NCBI RefSeq assembly: GCF_001941425.1
Contig: NZ_CP009244.1
Location: 2,480,001-2,544,000, forward strand
Direction: 5' to 3'
DNA: 64,000 nt
Source: Corynebacterium ammoniagenes DSM 20306
GTDB lineage: Bacteria; Actinomycetota; Actinomycetes; Mycobacteriales; Mycobacteriaceae
Position 1 is the first letter of the stretch, and each line of letters opens with the position of its first letter. Made by a program: the position numbers and the translations under genes. The notes under the pieces are model-generated. The model was not told the origin of the DNA, ran no database searches, and saw nothing but the letters and a program-made list of their open reading frames with translations. This document shows positions 44,761 to 53,586 of the stretch, in pieces.

Positions 44761-45096
44761 ATGACCCGTGTTTCCGTAGTTGGCTCTGCCGCATCGAGCC
44801 TACAGACCGCAGAACACCTCGTCCGCGCCGGCATGTCCGTGGACCTATTTACAGAAGAACCCGCGCCCTTTGGGCTAATCAATAACTGCCCTGGGGAAGG
44901 CTCCTTGCGGCTATTTGGCAATATCCGCATTGGTATCGACCTCACCATGGCCGAAATCCTCCACGCCGATGCCGAAGCCCTCCTGCGCGCACGCGGGGTG
45001 GCATATACCACCTGGAGCGGGGGCTGCCCGGAGTACCCCATTGACTGGGACGCGGTTATACAACGTGCAAGTCGCGTGCCGGTCGTATACTTATGA
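44761..45096 (+). pseudogene. In-frame internal-deletion remnant of fpr2
   Basis: This 111-residue ORF keeps a good ribosome site (AAAGGAG) and the McbR-controlled promoter position of fpr2, the ferredoxin-NADP reductase gene that precedes cysI in C. glutamicum. Residues 1-45 match the FprA N-terminus (VSVVGSAASSLQTAEHLV, PAPFGLI), but the FAD motif GxGxxG/A is eroded to GSAASS. The following RLFGNIRIGIDLTMAEIL matches RFLGNIEIGRDITVDEL further in. The last ~35 residues (LLRARGVAYTTW ... IDWDAVIQRAS) match the FprA C-terminus (LLESRDVSLTTW ... VEWDDMVRHA). About 340 central residues, including the NADP domain, are missing. It cannot be a reductase; a residual role is doubtful. Confidence 0.75.
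45086..45091 (+). promoter_or_regulatory. -10 box of a leaderless promoter for the DUF1707 gene
   Basis: TATACT ends 9 nt before ATG 45101. The box overlaps the last codons of the fpr2 remnant, so the downstream gene has its own promoter. Confidence 0.6.
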
Positions 45097-45100
45097 GGTA

Positions 45101-45643
45101 ATGAACGACAAAGACATCCGGTTATCTGACAATGACCGCAATGACGCGATAAACCAGCTCGCACGCGCGGTGGGCGAGGGTCGCTTGAGCATGGACGAAT
45201 TTGAGGATCGCTCCAACGAGGTCATGCACGCTACCCTCGGCAAAGATTTAGTGCCCGTGCTCAAAGATATTCCAGCGCTGCGTAATGAGGAGATTAAGGA
45301 ATTTTCGCGGGCTGACATCGATAAGCTGCGCGCCGATGGCCGCAAGACCCGCGCTGGTATTGCCCTGATTTCTACCCTCCTGGGTTTTTCTATCGGCCCT
45401 GTTCTCATCGCCACTGGTACAACCTTTGCTGGTATTGCCTGCCTGGTTGCCGTGCCGATTATTTGGGTATTGCTGTATGTGATGAAAATTGGCCCCGATA
45501 GTTGGCACACCCCGTCAATTCGCCAGCTCGAGCGGCAACGCAAGCGCGAAATTGAAGCCCAGCGCAAGGATAAATGGAGCCAACTTTCCGATGAAGCCTT
45601 CGGAATTGCGCAACGGCAGCTATCGAGGTGGAATAAGAAATAG
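45101..45643 (+). CDS. DUF1707 domain membrane protein
   Basis: This 180-residue protein starts with the DUF1707 signature of actinobacterial proteins (RLSDNDRNDAINQLARAVGEGRLSMDEFEDR, residues 6-36). Two membrane helices follow (about 88-130), and then a basic, charged C-terminal tail (RQLERQRKREIEAQ). The ATG is leaderless behind TATACT; a longer frame from 44915 lies inside the remnant and is rejected. The DUF1707 function is unknown, often suggested to be DNA or regulatory protein binding at the membrane. Confidence 0.8.
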   Translation: MNDKDIRLSDNDRNDAINQLARAVGEGRLSMDEFEDRSNEVMHATLGKDLVPVLKDIPALRNEEIKEFSRADIDKLRADGRKTRAGIALISTLLGFSIGPVLIATGTTFAGIACLVAVPIIWVLLYVMKIGPDSWHTPSIRQLERQRKREIEAQRKDKWSQLSDEAFGIAQRQLSRWNKK

Positions 45644-45661
45644 TTGTGGCACAATATTGCT

Positions 45662-46891
45662 ATGACTTCTCCACGACTTCGAATCCTTGACCAAGCCGAC
45701 AAACTGCGCAATGTCGCCTACGACATTCGCGGCGAGGTATCAGCGGAGGCGGAGCGCATGGAAATGGACGGCAACCGCATTCTGCGCCTAGATACCGGCA
45801 ACCCGGCGCTTTTTGGTTTTGATGCTCCTGACGTCATCATGCGGGATATGATTGCGGCGTTGCCGACTGCCCAGGGCTATTCCACCTCCAAGGGTATTGT
45901 CTCTGCGCGCCGGGCTATTTATACCCGCTATGAGCTGGAGGATTTCCCGGCTTTTGATATCAATGATGTCTACTTGGGCAATGGTGTCTCCGAGCTCATC
46001 ATGATGACCATGCAGGCATTGCTTTCCGATGGCGACGAGGTGCTTATCCCCGCCCCTGACTACCCGTTGTGGACTGCGGCTACTTCCCTGTCTGGCGGCA
46101 CGCCGGTGCACTATATCTGCGACGAGGAAGATGAGTGGAATCCTTCGATTGAAGATATTGAATCGAAGATTACCGAGCGCACCAAGGCGATTGTGGTCAT
46201 CAACCCCAATAACCCAACCGGCGCGGTGTATTCCCGCGAGGTTTTGGAAAAGATTGCGGCGATCGCTCGTAAGCACTCCTTGCTGGTGCTTGCCGATGAA
46301 ATCTACGACCGCATCATCTACGACGATGTCCAGCACATCTCCATGGCCTCTTTGGTGCCGGACTTGTTGTGCATTACCTACAACGGTCTGTCGAAGGCTT
46401 ACCGCGTTGCTGGCTACCGCGCCGGCTGGATGGTGCTGACGGGCCCGAAAGACCACGCTGCGGGCTTTATCGAGGGCTTAGACCTGATGGCCGGCACGCG
46501 TTTGTGCCCGAATGTGCCGGCGCAGCACGCTATCCAGGTCGCGCTCGGGGGCAAGCAATCGATTTATGCGCTCACCGCAGAATCCGGCCGCTTGCATCGC
46601 CAGCGCGATGTGGCTTTTGAAAAGCTCAACGAGATCCCTGGTGTCTCGGTGACTAAGGCGCAGGGCGCGCTTTACGCCTTCCCGCGCTTGGACCCGAACG
46701 TGTATGAGATCCACGATGACACCAAGTTGATGTTAGATATTTTGCGCTCAGAAAAAATCCTCATGGTGCAAGGCACCGGATTTAACTGGCCGACTACCGA
46801 CCACTTCCGAATTGTCACCCTCCCCTGGGTTTCTCAGTTGGAAGAAGCTATTGAACGTCTCGGCAACTTCCTGGTGAGTTATAAGCAGTAA
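45662..46891 (+). CDS. alaT: Alanine aminotransferase AlaT (class I/II)
   Basis: This PLP enzyme transaminates pyruvate with glutamate to make alanine (and can serve valine). The 409-residue protein has IVVINPNNPTGAVYS near residue 182, LVLADEIYDRI, and the Schiff-base Lys in YNGLSKAYRVAGYRAGW (near 245). ATG 45662 is chosen because AATATTG a few nt upstream indicates a leaderless message; the frame opens at 45644. The 3' end overlaps the opposing DUF222/HNH gene by 44 bp. Confidence 0.94.
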   Translation: MTSPRLRILDQADKLRNVAYDIRGEVSAEAERMEMDGNRILRLDTGNPALFGFDAPDVIMRDMIAALPTAQGYSTSKGIVSARRAIYTRYELEDFPAFDINDVYLGNGVSELIMMTMQALLSDGDEVLIPAPDYPLWTAATSLSGGTPVHYICDEEDEWNPSIEDIESKITERTKAIVVINPNNPTGAVYSREVLEKIAAIARKHSLLVLADEIYDRIIYDDVQHISMASLVPDLLCITYNGLSKAYRVAGYRAGWMVLTGPKDHAAGFIEGLDLMAGTRLCPNVPAQHAIQVALGGKQSIYALTAESGRLHRQRDVAFEKLNEIPGVSVTKAQGALYAFPRLDPNVYEIHDDTKLMLDILRSEKILMVQGTGFNWPTTDHFRIVTLPWVSQLEEAIERLGNFLVSYKQ

Positions 46892-48038
46892 AATTATCGG
46901 CAATATCGTGCGCGGTTCCGCGCCATCCTTCCCGAAATTGTGGGTTCGGATTGTGGTAGATGGGTCCCCCAGGCTCTTCTTGACGCCCCGCCCAACCGTG
47001 TTCATCACGCTCAATGCGACCGTTTTTCGGCGGGGCGTTGGGATTGTCATCGTTGCGCGCATTGTGCGGTCCGCACAGGCTCACGGTGTTTTCCCAGCTG
47101 GTCTCCCCGCCGTGATAGCCCACGGAGCGAATATGGTGCGCCGCGCATAAAACCCCTGGCAGATTGCACGCTTCATGCGCGCACACTAGGTTTTCTAAGA
47201 TAACTCCCACGCGGTGCAGTCCGGTGGAATAGCGCTCGCGAATAATCGGCGCGATAGTTTCCAACTGGGCTTTGCCATCATGAATCGTTGTCAGCGCGAC
47301 ATAACCGGTGCCGACAAGTTTCAGGTTCACTGCCTCATCCAGCGGTATCTGCGCCCCAGACAACGTATTTAAGTATCCGCGCTCGATATCCACATTCGGA
47401 TCCCCGGAGAAGATGATCCTGGGCGTATAAGTAATGCTCGCTTCAGAGACATCATCCGTGGTGCCATTGAGCAAACGATTAATCACCCAATTAGCCAACA
47501 TCTGGTCATACTGCAGCGATGGGTTCTTTTTCATCGCCGACTTAATATACGGATCCGCTGCCGCCATAATCGCCCGCGCCTGATCGGATTTGAACTTCCC
47601 CATCAGGTGCAGCATGCCATTTTCATCCGGCTGCTTGGCAAAATTTAGACGGTTCGTCCGCCGGGTGCGCGCACCCCGCTCCGCCGAGGACACAATCTTG
47701 CGCAACCGAGTCGCTGCTTCATGCAACGTGGCATTCTCACAGGCTTTGAGCATGGTGCTCAGAATCGAGGGGACATCGTTAAGCCGTGCGTCCACCTTGC
47801 CAATGTACTTGGACACCAACGACAACATATCCAAGCTCAACCGCAGCTTCGCCGCGATTTTATTGCGCGGTTTAATGTTTTTATATATCCGCTGCAGGAG
47901 TTTTACCTCGGACTCCGCAATTCCATCGCGACGGGCAATACTGCTGGCCTGCTGCGTGCCGGCGCGCTGATGAAATGCCAACAACACATCCCAGCCGCTG
48001 GCTTTCGCGGCGAGATACGAAGTATAAGCATCAGTCAT
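46848..48038 (-). CDS. DUF222 / HNH-endonuclease domain protein, second copy
   Basis: This is a 396-residue member of the same family as the gene at 1767 but clearly diverged. The helical DUF222-like region is Lys/Arg-rich. The HNH segment near residue 300 reads CAHEACN...CAAHHIRSVGYHGG, then SWENTVSLCGPHNARNDDNPN, with the Cys, His and Asn positions intact. ATG 48038 is chosen; TAGGCT 7 nt upstream supports a leaderless start (the frame opens at 48074). An inverted pair of TTAT(C/T)CACA boxes lies in front (48103-48138). Its tail overlaps alaT by 44 bp. Confidence 0.85.
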   Translation of the reverse strand: MTDAYTSYLAAKASGWDVLLAFHQRAGTQQASSIARRDGIAESEVKLLQRIYKNIKPRNKIAAKLRLSLDMLSLVSKYIGKVDARLNDVPSILSTMLKACENATLHEAATRLRKIVSSAERGARTRRTNRLNFAKQPDENGMLHLMGKFKSDQARAIMAAADPYIKSAMKKNPSLQYDQMLANWVINRLLNGTTDDVSEASITYTPRIIFSGDPNVDIERGYLNTLSGAQIPLDEAVNLKLVGTGYVALTTIHDGKAQLETIAPIIRERYSTGLHRVGVILENLVCAHEACNLPGVLCAAHHIRSVGYHGGETSWENTVSLCGPHNARNDDNPNAPPKNGRIERDEHGWAGRQEEPGGPIYHNPNPQFREGWRGTAHDIADNFTAYNSPGSCRDVQ

Positions 48039-48102
48039 AAATCTGAGCCTAAGCCCACCGCGCAACCCTGCCAAGGTTTGATCGGAGCAAAACCAGCAAA
48101 TC

Positions 48103-48138
48103 TGTGGATAACTGAAAAACTAGGCCAAGTTATTCACA
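48103..48138. promoter_or_regulatory. Inverted pair of TTATCCACA/TTATTCACA boxes
   Basis: TGTGGATAA (48103-48111) and TTATTCACA (48130-48138) form an inverted repeat of about 13 bp (TCTGTGGATAACT versus AGTTATTCACAGA, one wobble) around an 18-nt spacer. It lies between the second DUF222/HNH gene and the udgA stop, and its right arm is within the last udgA codons. This is the same arrangement as at 1665-1713. Confidence 0.6.
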
Positions 48139-49454
48139 GATCGGCCCAAAGCCTCGATAATCCACCCCGCCGACTGCCACGCCGACACGTCCAAAACGTT
48201 GCGGCCATCGATAATGCGACGCGAGGCCACCAGCTTCCCGGTCGCCTCGGGGTCGAGCTCGCGGAATTCTTGCCATTCGGTTGCGAGAATCACCAGCTCT
48301 GCATCCTCCAAAGCCGCGTGCGCGGAGTCCGCATAGTTGAGAGTAGGAAAGACCTTGCGGGCATTGTCCATGCCCTGTGGGTCATAAACGGTCACCGCAG
48401 CACCGCCCAAAGAGAGCGAACCAGCCACCGACAACGCCGGCGAATCCCGCACGTCATCAGAGTTTGGTTTAAAAGCACAGCCCAACACGGTGACGCGATG
48501 TCCCAGCAACGAACCATTGAATGCCCGCTTGGCCAAATCCACGGTGCGGTCGCGGCGGCGCATATTAATAGCATCGACCTCACGCAAAAAGGTCAAAGCC
48601 TGGTCAGCACCCAGTTCGCCGGCGCGGGCCATAAAAGCGCGAATATCCTTCGGCAAACAGCCACCGCCAAAGCCCAATCCGGCGCCTAAGAATTTGCGGC
48701 CGATGCGGTCATCGTGGCCAATAGCATCCGCCAACGCCACCACGTCGCCGCCGGTGATTTCACAAATTTCAGACACCGCGTTGATAAAAGAAATCTTGGT
48801 CGCCAAAAAGGCATTCGCCGCGACTTTCACCAGCTCCGCGGTTTGCAGGTCAGTGACCAAAAAGGGTGTATCTTGCTCCAGCGGCTGTGCGTATACCTCA
48901 CGCGCAATCTCCTCGGCGGCACTTTCCCCACCACGGACACCAAGCACGATGCGGTCCGGGGTAATGGTGTCTTTGACCGCATAGCCTTCGCGCAAAAATT
49001 CCGGATTCCACGCAATCTCAACCGAAGTGCCCTCCGGCGCCAAAGAATCCGCTAATTCCTGCAACTTGGCCGCCGTTCCCACCGGCACCGTGGACTTACC
49101 AAAAATCACATGGTCGCCTTTGAGCATGGGAACCAGCTCTTCAATCACTGCGCGCACATACGTCATATCCGCCGCATAGGAACCGTGGCGCTGCGGGGTG
49201 CCCACGCCCAAAAAATGCACGTGGGCGAATTCTGCGGCGCGGGCATAGTTCGTCGAAAAGCTTAAGCGGCCAGATTCCAGATTGCGCTGCAGTACCTCCG
49301 GCAGGCCGGGTTCATAAAAAGGCACCGTGCCCGCGGACAGCGCCGCAATCTTGCTGTCATCGACATCCACGCCCAAAACTTCATGGCCCAATTCGGCCAT
49401 GCATGCTGCGTGGGTTACGCCTAAATACCCGGTACCAAAGACTGTCATTCGCAT
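48120..49454 (-). CDS. udgA: UDP-glucose 6-dehydrogenase
   Basis: This enzyme oxidises UDP-glucose to UDP-glucuronate with two NAD+. The 444-residue protein has the Rossmann motif VFGTGYLGVTHAA (residues 5-17), FGKSTVPVGTA, the catalytic Cys in GFGGGCLPKDIRAF (near residue 263), VTVLGCAFKPNSDDVRDSPAL, and a C-terminal NAD/UDP domain. Start 49454 lies 8 nt after TAGGCT (leaderless). The product feeds cell-envelope polysaccharides. Confidence 0.95.
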   Translation of the reverse strand: MRMTVFGTGYLGVTHAACMAELGHEVLGVDVDDSKIAALSAGTVPFYEPGLPEVLQRNLESGRLSFSTNYARAAEFAHVHFLGVGTPQRHGSYAADMTYVRAVIEELVPMLKGDHVIFGKSTVPVGTAAKLQELADSLAPEGTSVEIAWNPEFLREGYAVKDTITPDRIVLGVRGGESAAEEIAREVYAQPLEQDTPFLVTDLQTAELVKVAANAFLATKISFINAVSEICEITGGDVVALADAIGHDDRIGRKFLGAGLGFGGGCLPKDIRAFMARAGELGADQALTFLREVDAINMRRRDRTVDLAKRAFNGSLLGHRVTVLGCAFKPNSDDVRDSPALSVAGSLSLGGAAVTVYDPQGMDNARKVFPTLNYADSAHAALEDAELVILATEWQEFRELDPEATGKLVASRRIIDGRNVLDVSAWQSAGWIIEALGRSVNNLA

Positions 49455-49496
49455 AAGAATTCAGCCTAGTAGCCCAAGTTGAACCAGCGATTAACT

Positions 49497-50060
49497 TTAT
49501 TGAAAATTCAAGTAGGACTTCGACGCCGTCGGCCCGCGCTGACCTTGGTACTTCGAGCCCAACGCCCCGGAGCCATAGGGCACTTCCGCCGGCGAGCTCA
49601 TCATAAACATCGCCATCTGCCCGACCTTCATCCCTGGCCACAAAGTAATGGGCAAATTAGCCACATTAGAAAGCTCCAAGGTGATGTGGCCAGAAAAGCC
49701 CGGGTCAATAAAACCAGCGGTGGAGTGCGTCAGAAGCCCCAGACGGCCCAGCGAAGATTTACCTTCCAACCGGCCCGCCAGGTCATTGGGCAGGGTAAAT
49801 TTCTCCAAGGTCGCAGCGAGAACAAATTCGCCGGGGTGCAGCACAAAAGGTTCATCGTCGGGCACTTCGACTTCGGTGGTCAGATCAGGCATGTCTTGCT
49901 TGGGGTCGATATGAGTGTACTTCGAGTTATTAAAGACGCGGAAGTACTTATCGATGCGCACATCCACGCTCGATGGTTGGATTAAATCCGGTGCGAAAGG
50001 TTCAATGCCTAAGCGCCCCGCATCAATGGCAGCGCGGATGTCCTTATCGGATAACAGCAC
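49497..50060 (-). CDS. dcd: dCTP deaminase (possibly bifunctional dCTP deaminase/dUTPase)
   Basis: The 187-residue enzyme makes dUTP (or dUMP directly) from dCTP for thymidylate supply. Family segments are [44 protein letters not shown] (in two parts) and the C-terminal [10 protein letters not shown]. Actinobacterial relatives are bifunctional, which may apply here. The start is GTG 50060 with GGAGG about 7 nt upstream. Confidence 0.95.
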   Translation of the reverse strand: MLLSDKDIRAAIDAGRLGIEPFAPDLIQPSSVDVRIDKYFRVFNNSKYTHIDPKQDMPDLTTEVEVPDDEPFVLHPGEFVLAATLEKFTLPNDLAGRLEGKSSLGRLGLLTHSTAGFIDPGFSGHITLELSNVANLPITLWPGMKVGQMAMFMMSSPAEVPYGSGALGSKYQGQRGPTASKSYLNFQ

Positions 50061-50098
50061 AATGACCCTCCAATTTTCTGACCGTTTCGGCCTCGGTG

Positions 50099-50104
50099 TA
50101 CACT
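50099..50104 (+). promoter_or_regulatory. -10 box of the tRNA-Gly promoter
   Basis: TACACT lies 13 nt before the tRNA. TTCTGA 17 nt upstream of it is the best -35 candidate, a weak match. Confidence 0.45.
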
Positions 50105-50117
50105 TACATCACAACAC

Positions 50118-50191
50118 GCCGGCGTAGTTTAGTGGTAGAACATCAGCTTCCCAAGCTGAGAGTGCGAGTTCGATTCTCGTCGCCGGCTCCA
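50118..50191 (+). tRNA. tRNA-Gly (anticodon CCC)
   Basis: The 74-nt cloverleaf has acceptor GCCGGCG (50118-50124) paired perfectly with CGCCGGC (50181-50187). A D-arm contains TAGTGGTAGA, the anticodon stem TCAGC/GCTGA encloses loop TTCCCAA (anticodon CCC, reading GGG), and the T-arm contains GTTCGATTC. The CCA end is encoded (50189-50191). Confidence 0.97.
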
Positions 50192-50199
50192 TTTTAGCC

Positions 50200-51888
50200 T
50201 TAACTACAGGTCACAATCGGCTGGGGATCATAGACTGTCGTCGTGGTTTCCCGGCTGATTTCGCTTCCACTTAAATCCCGGATAATGCGGGTATCTGACG
50301 TGGTAAACCCAGGCGCACCACTCGATGGTGAACAATCATCTCCTGACAGCTCCATGCGGTTCGGGGAGGTTTGTGCCCAACGGCCATTGTTGACCGATTC
50401 CACATCCACGGTCTTGACACCCATGAGCTTGACGGTCACGCTGCCGCCACCCACGCTGGTTTGAATCTGCACGGGGTACTGCGCGTCATTTTTAAAGACC
50501 AAGTCAATCGCGCCTTCGTACACAGTCGCCTCACGACCCGCTGGGTAGCGGGAGATGTAATACGAGTGCGGGGTGTGCGCGACATCGGTCATGCCACCAA
50601 AGTACGCGGCGTTATACAGCGTCGTGGCAAACTGGGAGATGCCGCCGCCCACAGCGGTTCCGGCATGGCCATCAATGATGATGCCGGACTCCACAAAGCC
50701 CTGTGCCGTACCGCGCGGACCAGTATACCCGTTCAAAGAGAAGGTATCTCCCGGTGAGATCACCGCGCCATTGACCATCTGGGCGGTCAATTCAATATTG
50801 CGCCCGGACGCATCCGAGTAGCCAGAGGTAGTAAATTCACCTACGACTTCATCAAAGGACGCATTTTGTGCTTCCTCCGTGGTAAATTCCGCTGGCTCAT
50901 CTTCATACGCCGCATCCCACTTCCGAGGCTCTTCATCCAACACGCGCTTATTAAAGTCGCGCAAGGTGGTCTCCCAGTCAATGACCTCACCATCCGAGTG
51001 CGGGGTGACCTGCAAAGACCCACCGGCAAAGGAGATCTTCGCATTTTGCATCTCGGTTTCGGTCTCGGCCAAGGTGGCATCGAAAAGCTCTTGTGCATGC
51101 GCCGTGTCGATGACCAGCTCGAGGTTATCGTCCTTCTTCTCTACCCCAACGAAGCTGGAAATAGCTGCCTTATCCAAGCTGGCGGTCACATCATTGCGAC
51201 CTGTCAGCTCCAGCGGGCCACTGAGCGCAGCCTTGGCCGGACCAGAAGCAAAATCTTCAACCTTGTCCTGGTTAATCACCGGTTCGACCTCCACCGGCTC
51301 GACCTCCACGCCGCTGGGATCCAACCAGTCGTGGGTAACGCCATCCTCCAGCTGGCCGCGATCTACGGTTTGGCCCAGCTCGGCATCGACGGTGTTAACG
51401 TCGCCTTCTTCAATGACAACTTGGCCATCGGTGGCATCAACGGAGAGCTCATCGGTTAAGCGGTTGAGCACGGGTTCCAAAGACGCAGGGTTGACATCGG
51501 CATCGACATCAATTTCCTGCGGGCCGCCGAAAAAGGCCGCTAGGCGCGCAAAAGGATTCATGGAGGCTTCAGGAATAGACTCCACGGCCGCAGCAAAATC
51601 CAGGGACATGCCGGCCTGCTCAGGGATAAACTGCGAGGTTTCCTCCCCAGCGGTCACGGTGACAGGTTCGGCGGTGGCACCACCGAGTTCGCTTTCTAGC
51701 TTGTCGATGGCCGCCTGCGGCTCCATCCGCGAAATATCCACGCCGCCGACCGACGTCTTGCGGGGAAGTTTGCCTTTGCCACTGACAACATCGAGCGCAT
51801 ACGCGACGCCCAAGATCACCAAAAGACCCACGAGGAGCCCTGCGACCACGGCCCACTTTTTCCCTGTACCAGCTTTATTCACAGACAT
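50200..51888 (-). CDS. VanW-family protein with peptidoglycan-binding domains
   Basis: This is a 562-residue envelope protein with one N-terminal membrane anchor (residues about 11-33, WAVVAGLLVGLLVILGVAYAL). It has two putative peptidoglycan-binding-4-type domains (about 60-330) and a C-terminal VanW domain (about 340-540; SPGDTFSLNGYTGPRG, GGGISQFATTLYNAAYFGGM). The VanW function is unknown but is linked to cell-wall integrity. It ends 8 bp from the tRNA-Gly gene on the other strand and follows the NagZ-like gene by 12 bp, so they may form a unit. Confidence 0.9.
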   Translation of the reverse strand: MSVNKAGTGKKWAVVAGLLVGLLVILGVAYALDVVSGKGKLPRKTSVGGVDISRMEPQAAIDKLESELGGATAEPVTVTAGEETSQFIPEQAGMSLDFAAAVESIPEASMNPFARLAAFFGGPQEIDVDADVNPASLEPVLNRLTDELSVDATDGQVVIEEGDVNTVDAELGQTVDRGQLEDGVTHDWLDPSGVEVEPVEVEPVINQDKVEDFASGPAKAALSGPLELTGRNDVTASLDKAAISSFVGVEKKDDNLELVIDTAHAQELFDATLAETETEMQNAKISFAGGSLQVTPHSDGEVIDWETTLRDFNKRVLDEEPRKWDAAYEDEPAEFTTEEAQNASFDEVVGEFTTSGYSDASGRNIELTAQMVNGAVISPGDTFSLNGYTGPRGTAQGFVESGIIIDGHAGTAVGGGISQFATTLYNAAYFGGMTDVAHTPHSYYISRYPAGREATVYEGAIDLVFKNDAQYPVQIQTSVGGGSVTVKLMGVKTVDVESVNNGRWAQTSPNRMELSGDDCSPSSGAPGFTTSDTRIIRDLSGSEISRETTTTVYDPQPIVTCS

Positions 51889-51900
51889 TAGGGTAATGCG

Positions 51901-53010
51901 TTATTGCATGCTATCCAACCTGTGAGCCACCCGCTGGGCACCCGACTGCAGGCGATACGGGTGAATTTCTCCAGTTTCCACAGCGTGCACACACGCATCA
52001 ATGACCGCATTAATATCGCTTGCCGATGACCATAGTGCCTGGTCAGCACCCGCCGCCAGCGCCTTGGGCACAGCCTGTTCAATGCTCATAGTATTGGAAA
52101 TTGCGGCCATTCCGGTCAGGTCATCGGTATAGGCCATGCCGTCGAATTTGTGATGATTCCGCAATAATCCATAGGCATGGTTATTAAGGCTGGCCGGCGT
52201 TATGCCATCGCCAAGCCCTGGCACCACCATGTGACCGACCATGACTGCTGCTCCTGGGGCCTGGACGAAAGCTTCCTCGAAAGGAATGAGATCATGGCCC
52301 ATCAGCTCCGGCAAAGGCGGAGTAATAGCTTCACCCAGGTGAGTGTCCCCGGAGGCACGACCGTGGCCGGGATAATGCTTGAACACCGGGTGCACACCTG
52401 CGCGCTGAAGCCCGCGGGCAAAAGCCGCACCATAATCTCCGGCTAGGCGCGGGTCTTGGGAAAAGGAGCGGTCTCCGACGACTTCGAGACCGCCGCCGTC
52501 GACGTCAATGACCGGTGCGAAATCCACCGTAATGCCGTGCGCGCTTAGGCTCTGGCCGATTTCTTGCGCCTTGGCCTCGACTTCTTCCATGCTCATCGTC
52601 GCGGCTAAATCCCGCGGGGCTGGGTGATCGCCGAGGATGTGGGAAAAGCGCTGCACCCGGCCGCCTTCAAAATCAATAGCCACATCAAAAGGGCGGCCGA
52701 TTTCAGCGCGCAGAGCGTGAATATCGCGTCCCGGCTCGGTCAGCAAATTGGGATCTGCCCAGCTGGTGATAAAAATCCCGCCGACACCGGCTTCGAGCTT
52801 TGCCTTGGCATCGTCATAGCTGACCACCCCGGGCATGAGCATGCTGGCAACTTGCTGCCTTACCTGTGCGGGATCAGGTTCTGGCTCCGGCGTCGTGGTT
52901 GTGGTCATGGTCGTGGTTGAACTTGGGGAGGTAGTCGGGGTTTGCTCAGCAGGTGTCGCGCACCCGGCGAGCATCCCGACGGAGACAATTAATCCAGCAA
53001 ACCTTTTCAT
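51901..53010 (-). CDS. nagZ: GH3 beta-N-acetylhexosaminidase lipoprotein (NagZ-like)
   Basis: This 369-residue GH3 enzyme removes GlcNAc from muropeptides or other glycans. It has a lipoprotein signal ending LAGC near residue 18, a Thr/Ser/Pro-rich linker (about 20-48), and the GH3 catalytic domain with GVHPVFKHYPGHGRASGDTH (acid/base His-Asp loop) and the nucleophile Asp in GMAYTDDLTGMAA. The export signal sets it apart from the cytoplasmic proteobacterial NagZ. The frame opens at 53097, but ATG 53010 starts at the signal peptide. It is divergent from uspA. Confidence 0.88.
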   Translation of the reverse strand: MKRFAGLIVSVGMLAGCATPAEQTPTTSPSSTTTMTTTTTPEPEPDPAQVRQQVASMLMPGVVSYDDAKAKLEAGVGGIFITSWADPNLLTEPGRDIHALRAEIGRPFDVAIDFEGGRVQRFSHILGDHPAPRDLAATMSMEEVEAKAQEIGQSLSAHGITVDFAPVIDVDGGGLEVVGDRSFSQDPRLAGDYGAAFARGLQRAGVHPVFKHYPGHGRASGDTHLGEAITPPLPELMGHDLIPFEEAFVQAPGAAVMVGHMVVPGLGDGITPASLNNHAYGLLRNHHKFDGMAYTDDLTGMAAISNTMSIEQAVPKALAAGADQALWSSASDINAVIDACVHAVETGEIHPYRLQSGAQRVAHRLDSMQ

Positions 53011-53058
53011 CGGTTTTCTAGTGTGCCGCACTAACCCCATTTTGGCGAATACCATGGT

Positions 53059-53064
53059 TACAAT
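53059..53064 (+). promoter_or_regulatory. -10 box of a leaderless uspA promoter
   Basis: TACAAT ends 7 nt before ATG 53072 without a ribosome-binding site. It is a clear leaderless arrangement in the nagZ/uspA divergent gap. Confidence 0.65.
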
Positions 53065-53071
53065 TGTGGCT

Positions 53072-53578
53072 ATGAATACTGCACAAACCATGCTCATCGC
53101 CTATGACGGTTCTGACCGTGCCGTACGCGCTATGGAATACGCTGCGCGTTATCTACAAACCAGCACGGTAGAAATCCTAACGGCGTGGGAGCCCGTGGCC
53201 CGCCAGGCAGCTCGCGTGGTTACGCGCACGGGGTTGCAACAAGCCGCGATGGAAACTGAAGCGGCAGAAAATGACCCGGCTTATGAAGAAGCCCTGGCCA
53301 TTTGTCGCGAAGGCGTTAAGGTCGCTGAAGATCTCGGCCTTGCCGGTCGTGCGCATTTAGTGGAGTCAGCAACGACTATTGCTTCTGCTATCGTGGACGC
53401 GGCAGATGAGTTAGATGTTGATATTATTGTCACCGGTACCCGCGCCTTGAAGGGCTTTCGCGGCTGGTGGAATAACTCCACGGCGGAACATATCGTGCGA
53501 CACGCCGGCCGCCCTGTCTTCATTGTCCCACCGGAGAAGGATGATGAGGATGAAGATGACCCAGAGTACTTCGAATAA
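53072..53578 (+). CDS. Universal stress protein UspA family
   Basis: This 168-residue single-domain Usp begins with the beta-strand motif MLIAYDGSDRAVRAMEYAA (residues 7-25). It ends the fold with DIIVTGTRALKGFRGWWNNS and AEHIVRHAGRPVFIVP, which give the ATP-binding Gly-x2-Gly-x9-Gly-Ser/Thr-like region in variant form. An acidic tail (EKDDEDEDDPEYFE) follows. ATG 53072 is leaderless; the longer frame from 52835 overlaps nagZ and is rejected. DUF2613 and aftD genes follow closely. Confidence 0.88.
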   Translation: MNTAQTMLIAYDGSDRAVRAMEYAARYLQTSTVEILTAWEPVARQAARVVTRTGLQQAAMETEAAENDPAYEEALAICREGVKVAEDLGLAGRAHLVESATTIASAIVDAADELDVDIIVTGTRALKGFRGWWNNSTAEHIVRHAGRPVFIVPPEKDDEDEDDPEYFE

Positions 53579-53586
53579 GGAATAAG

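Noticed and set aside
45662..48038. Mobile element around the second HNH gene
   Set aside because: No transposase, target duplication or terminal repeats on both sides; only the upstream inverted boxes are present.
51620..51856. Small ORF on the minus strand inside the VanW gene
   Set aside because: Out-of-frame shadow of the N-terminal coding region without its own signals.
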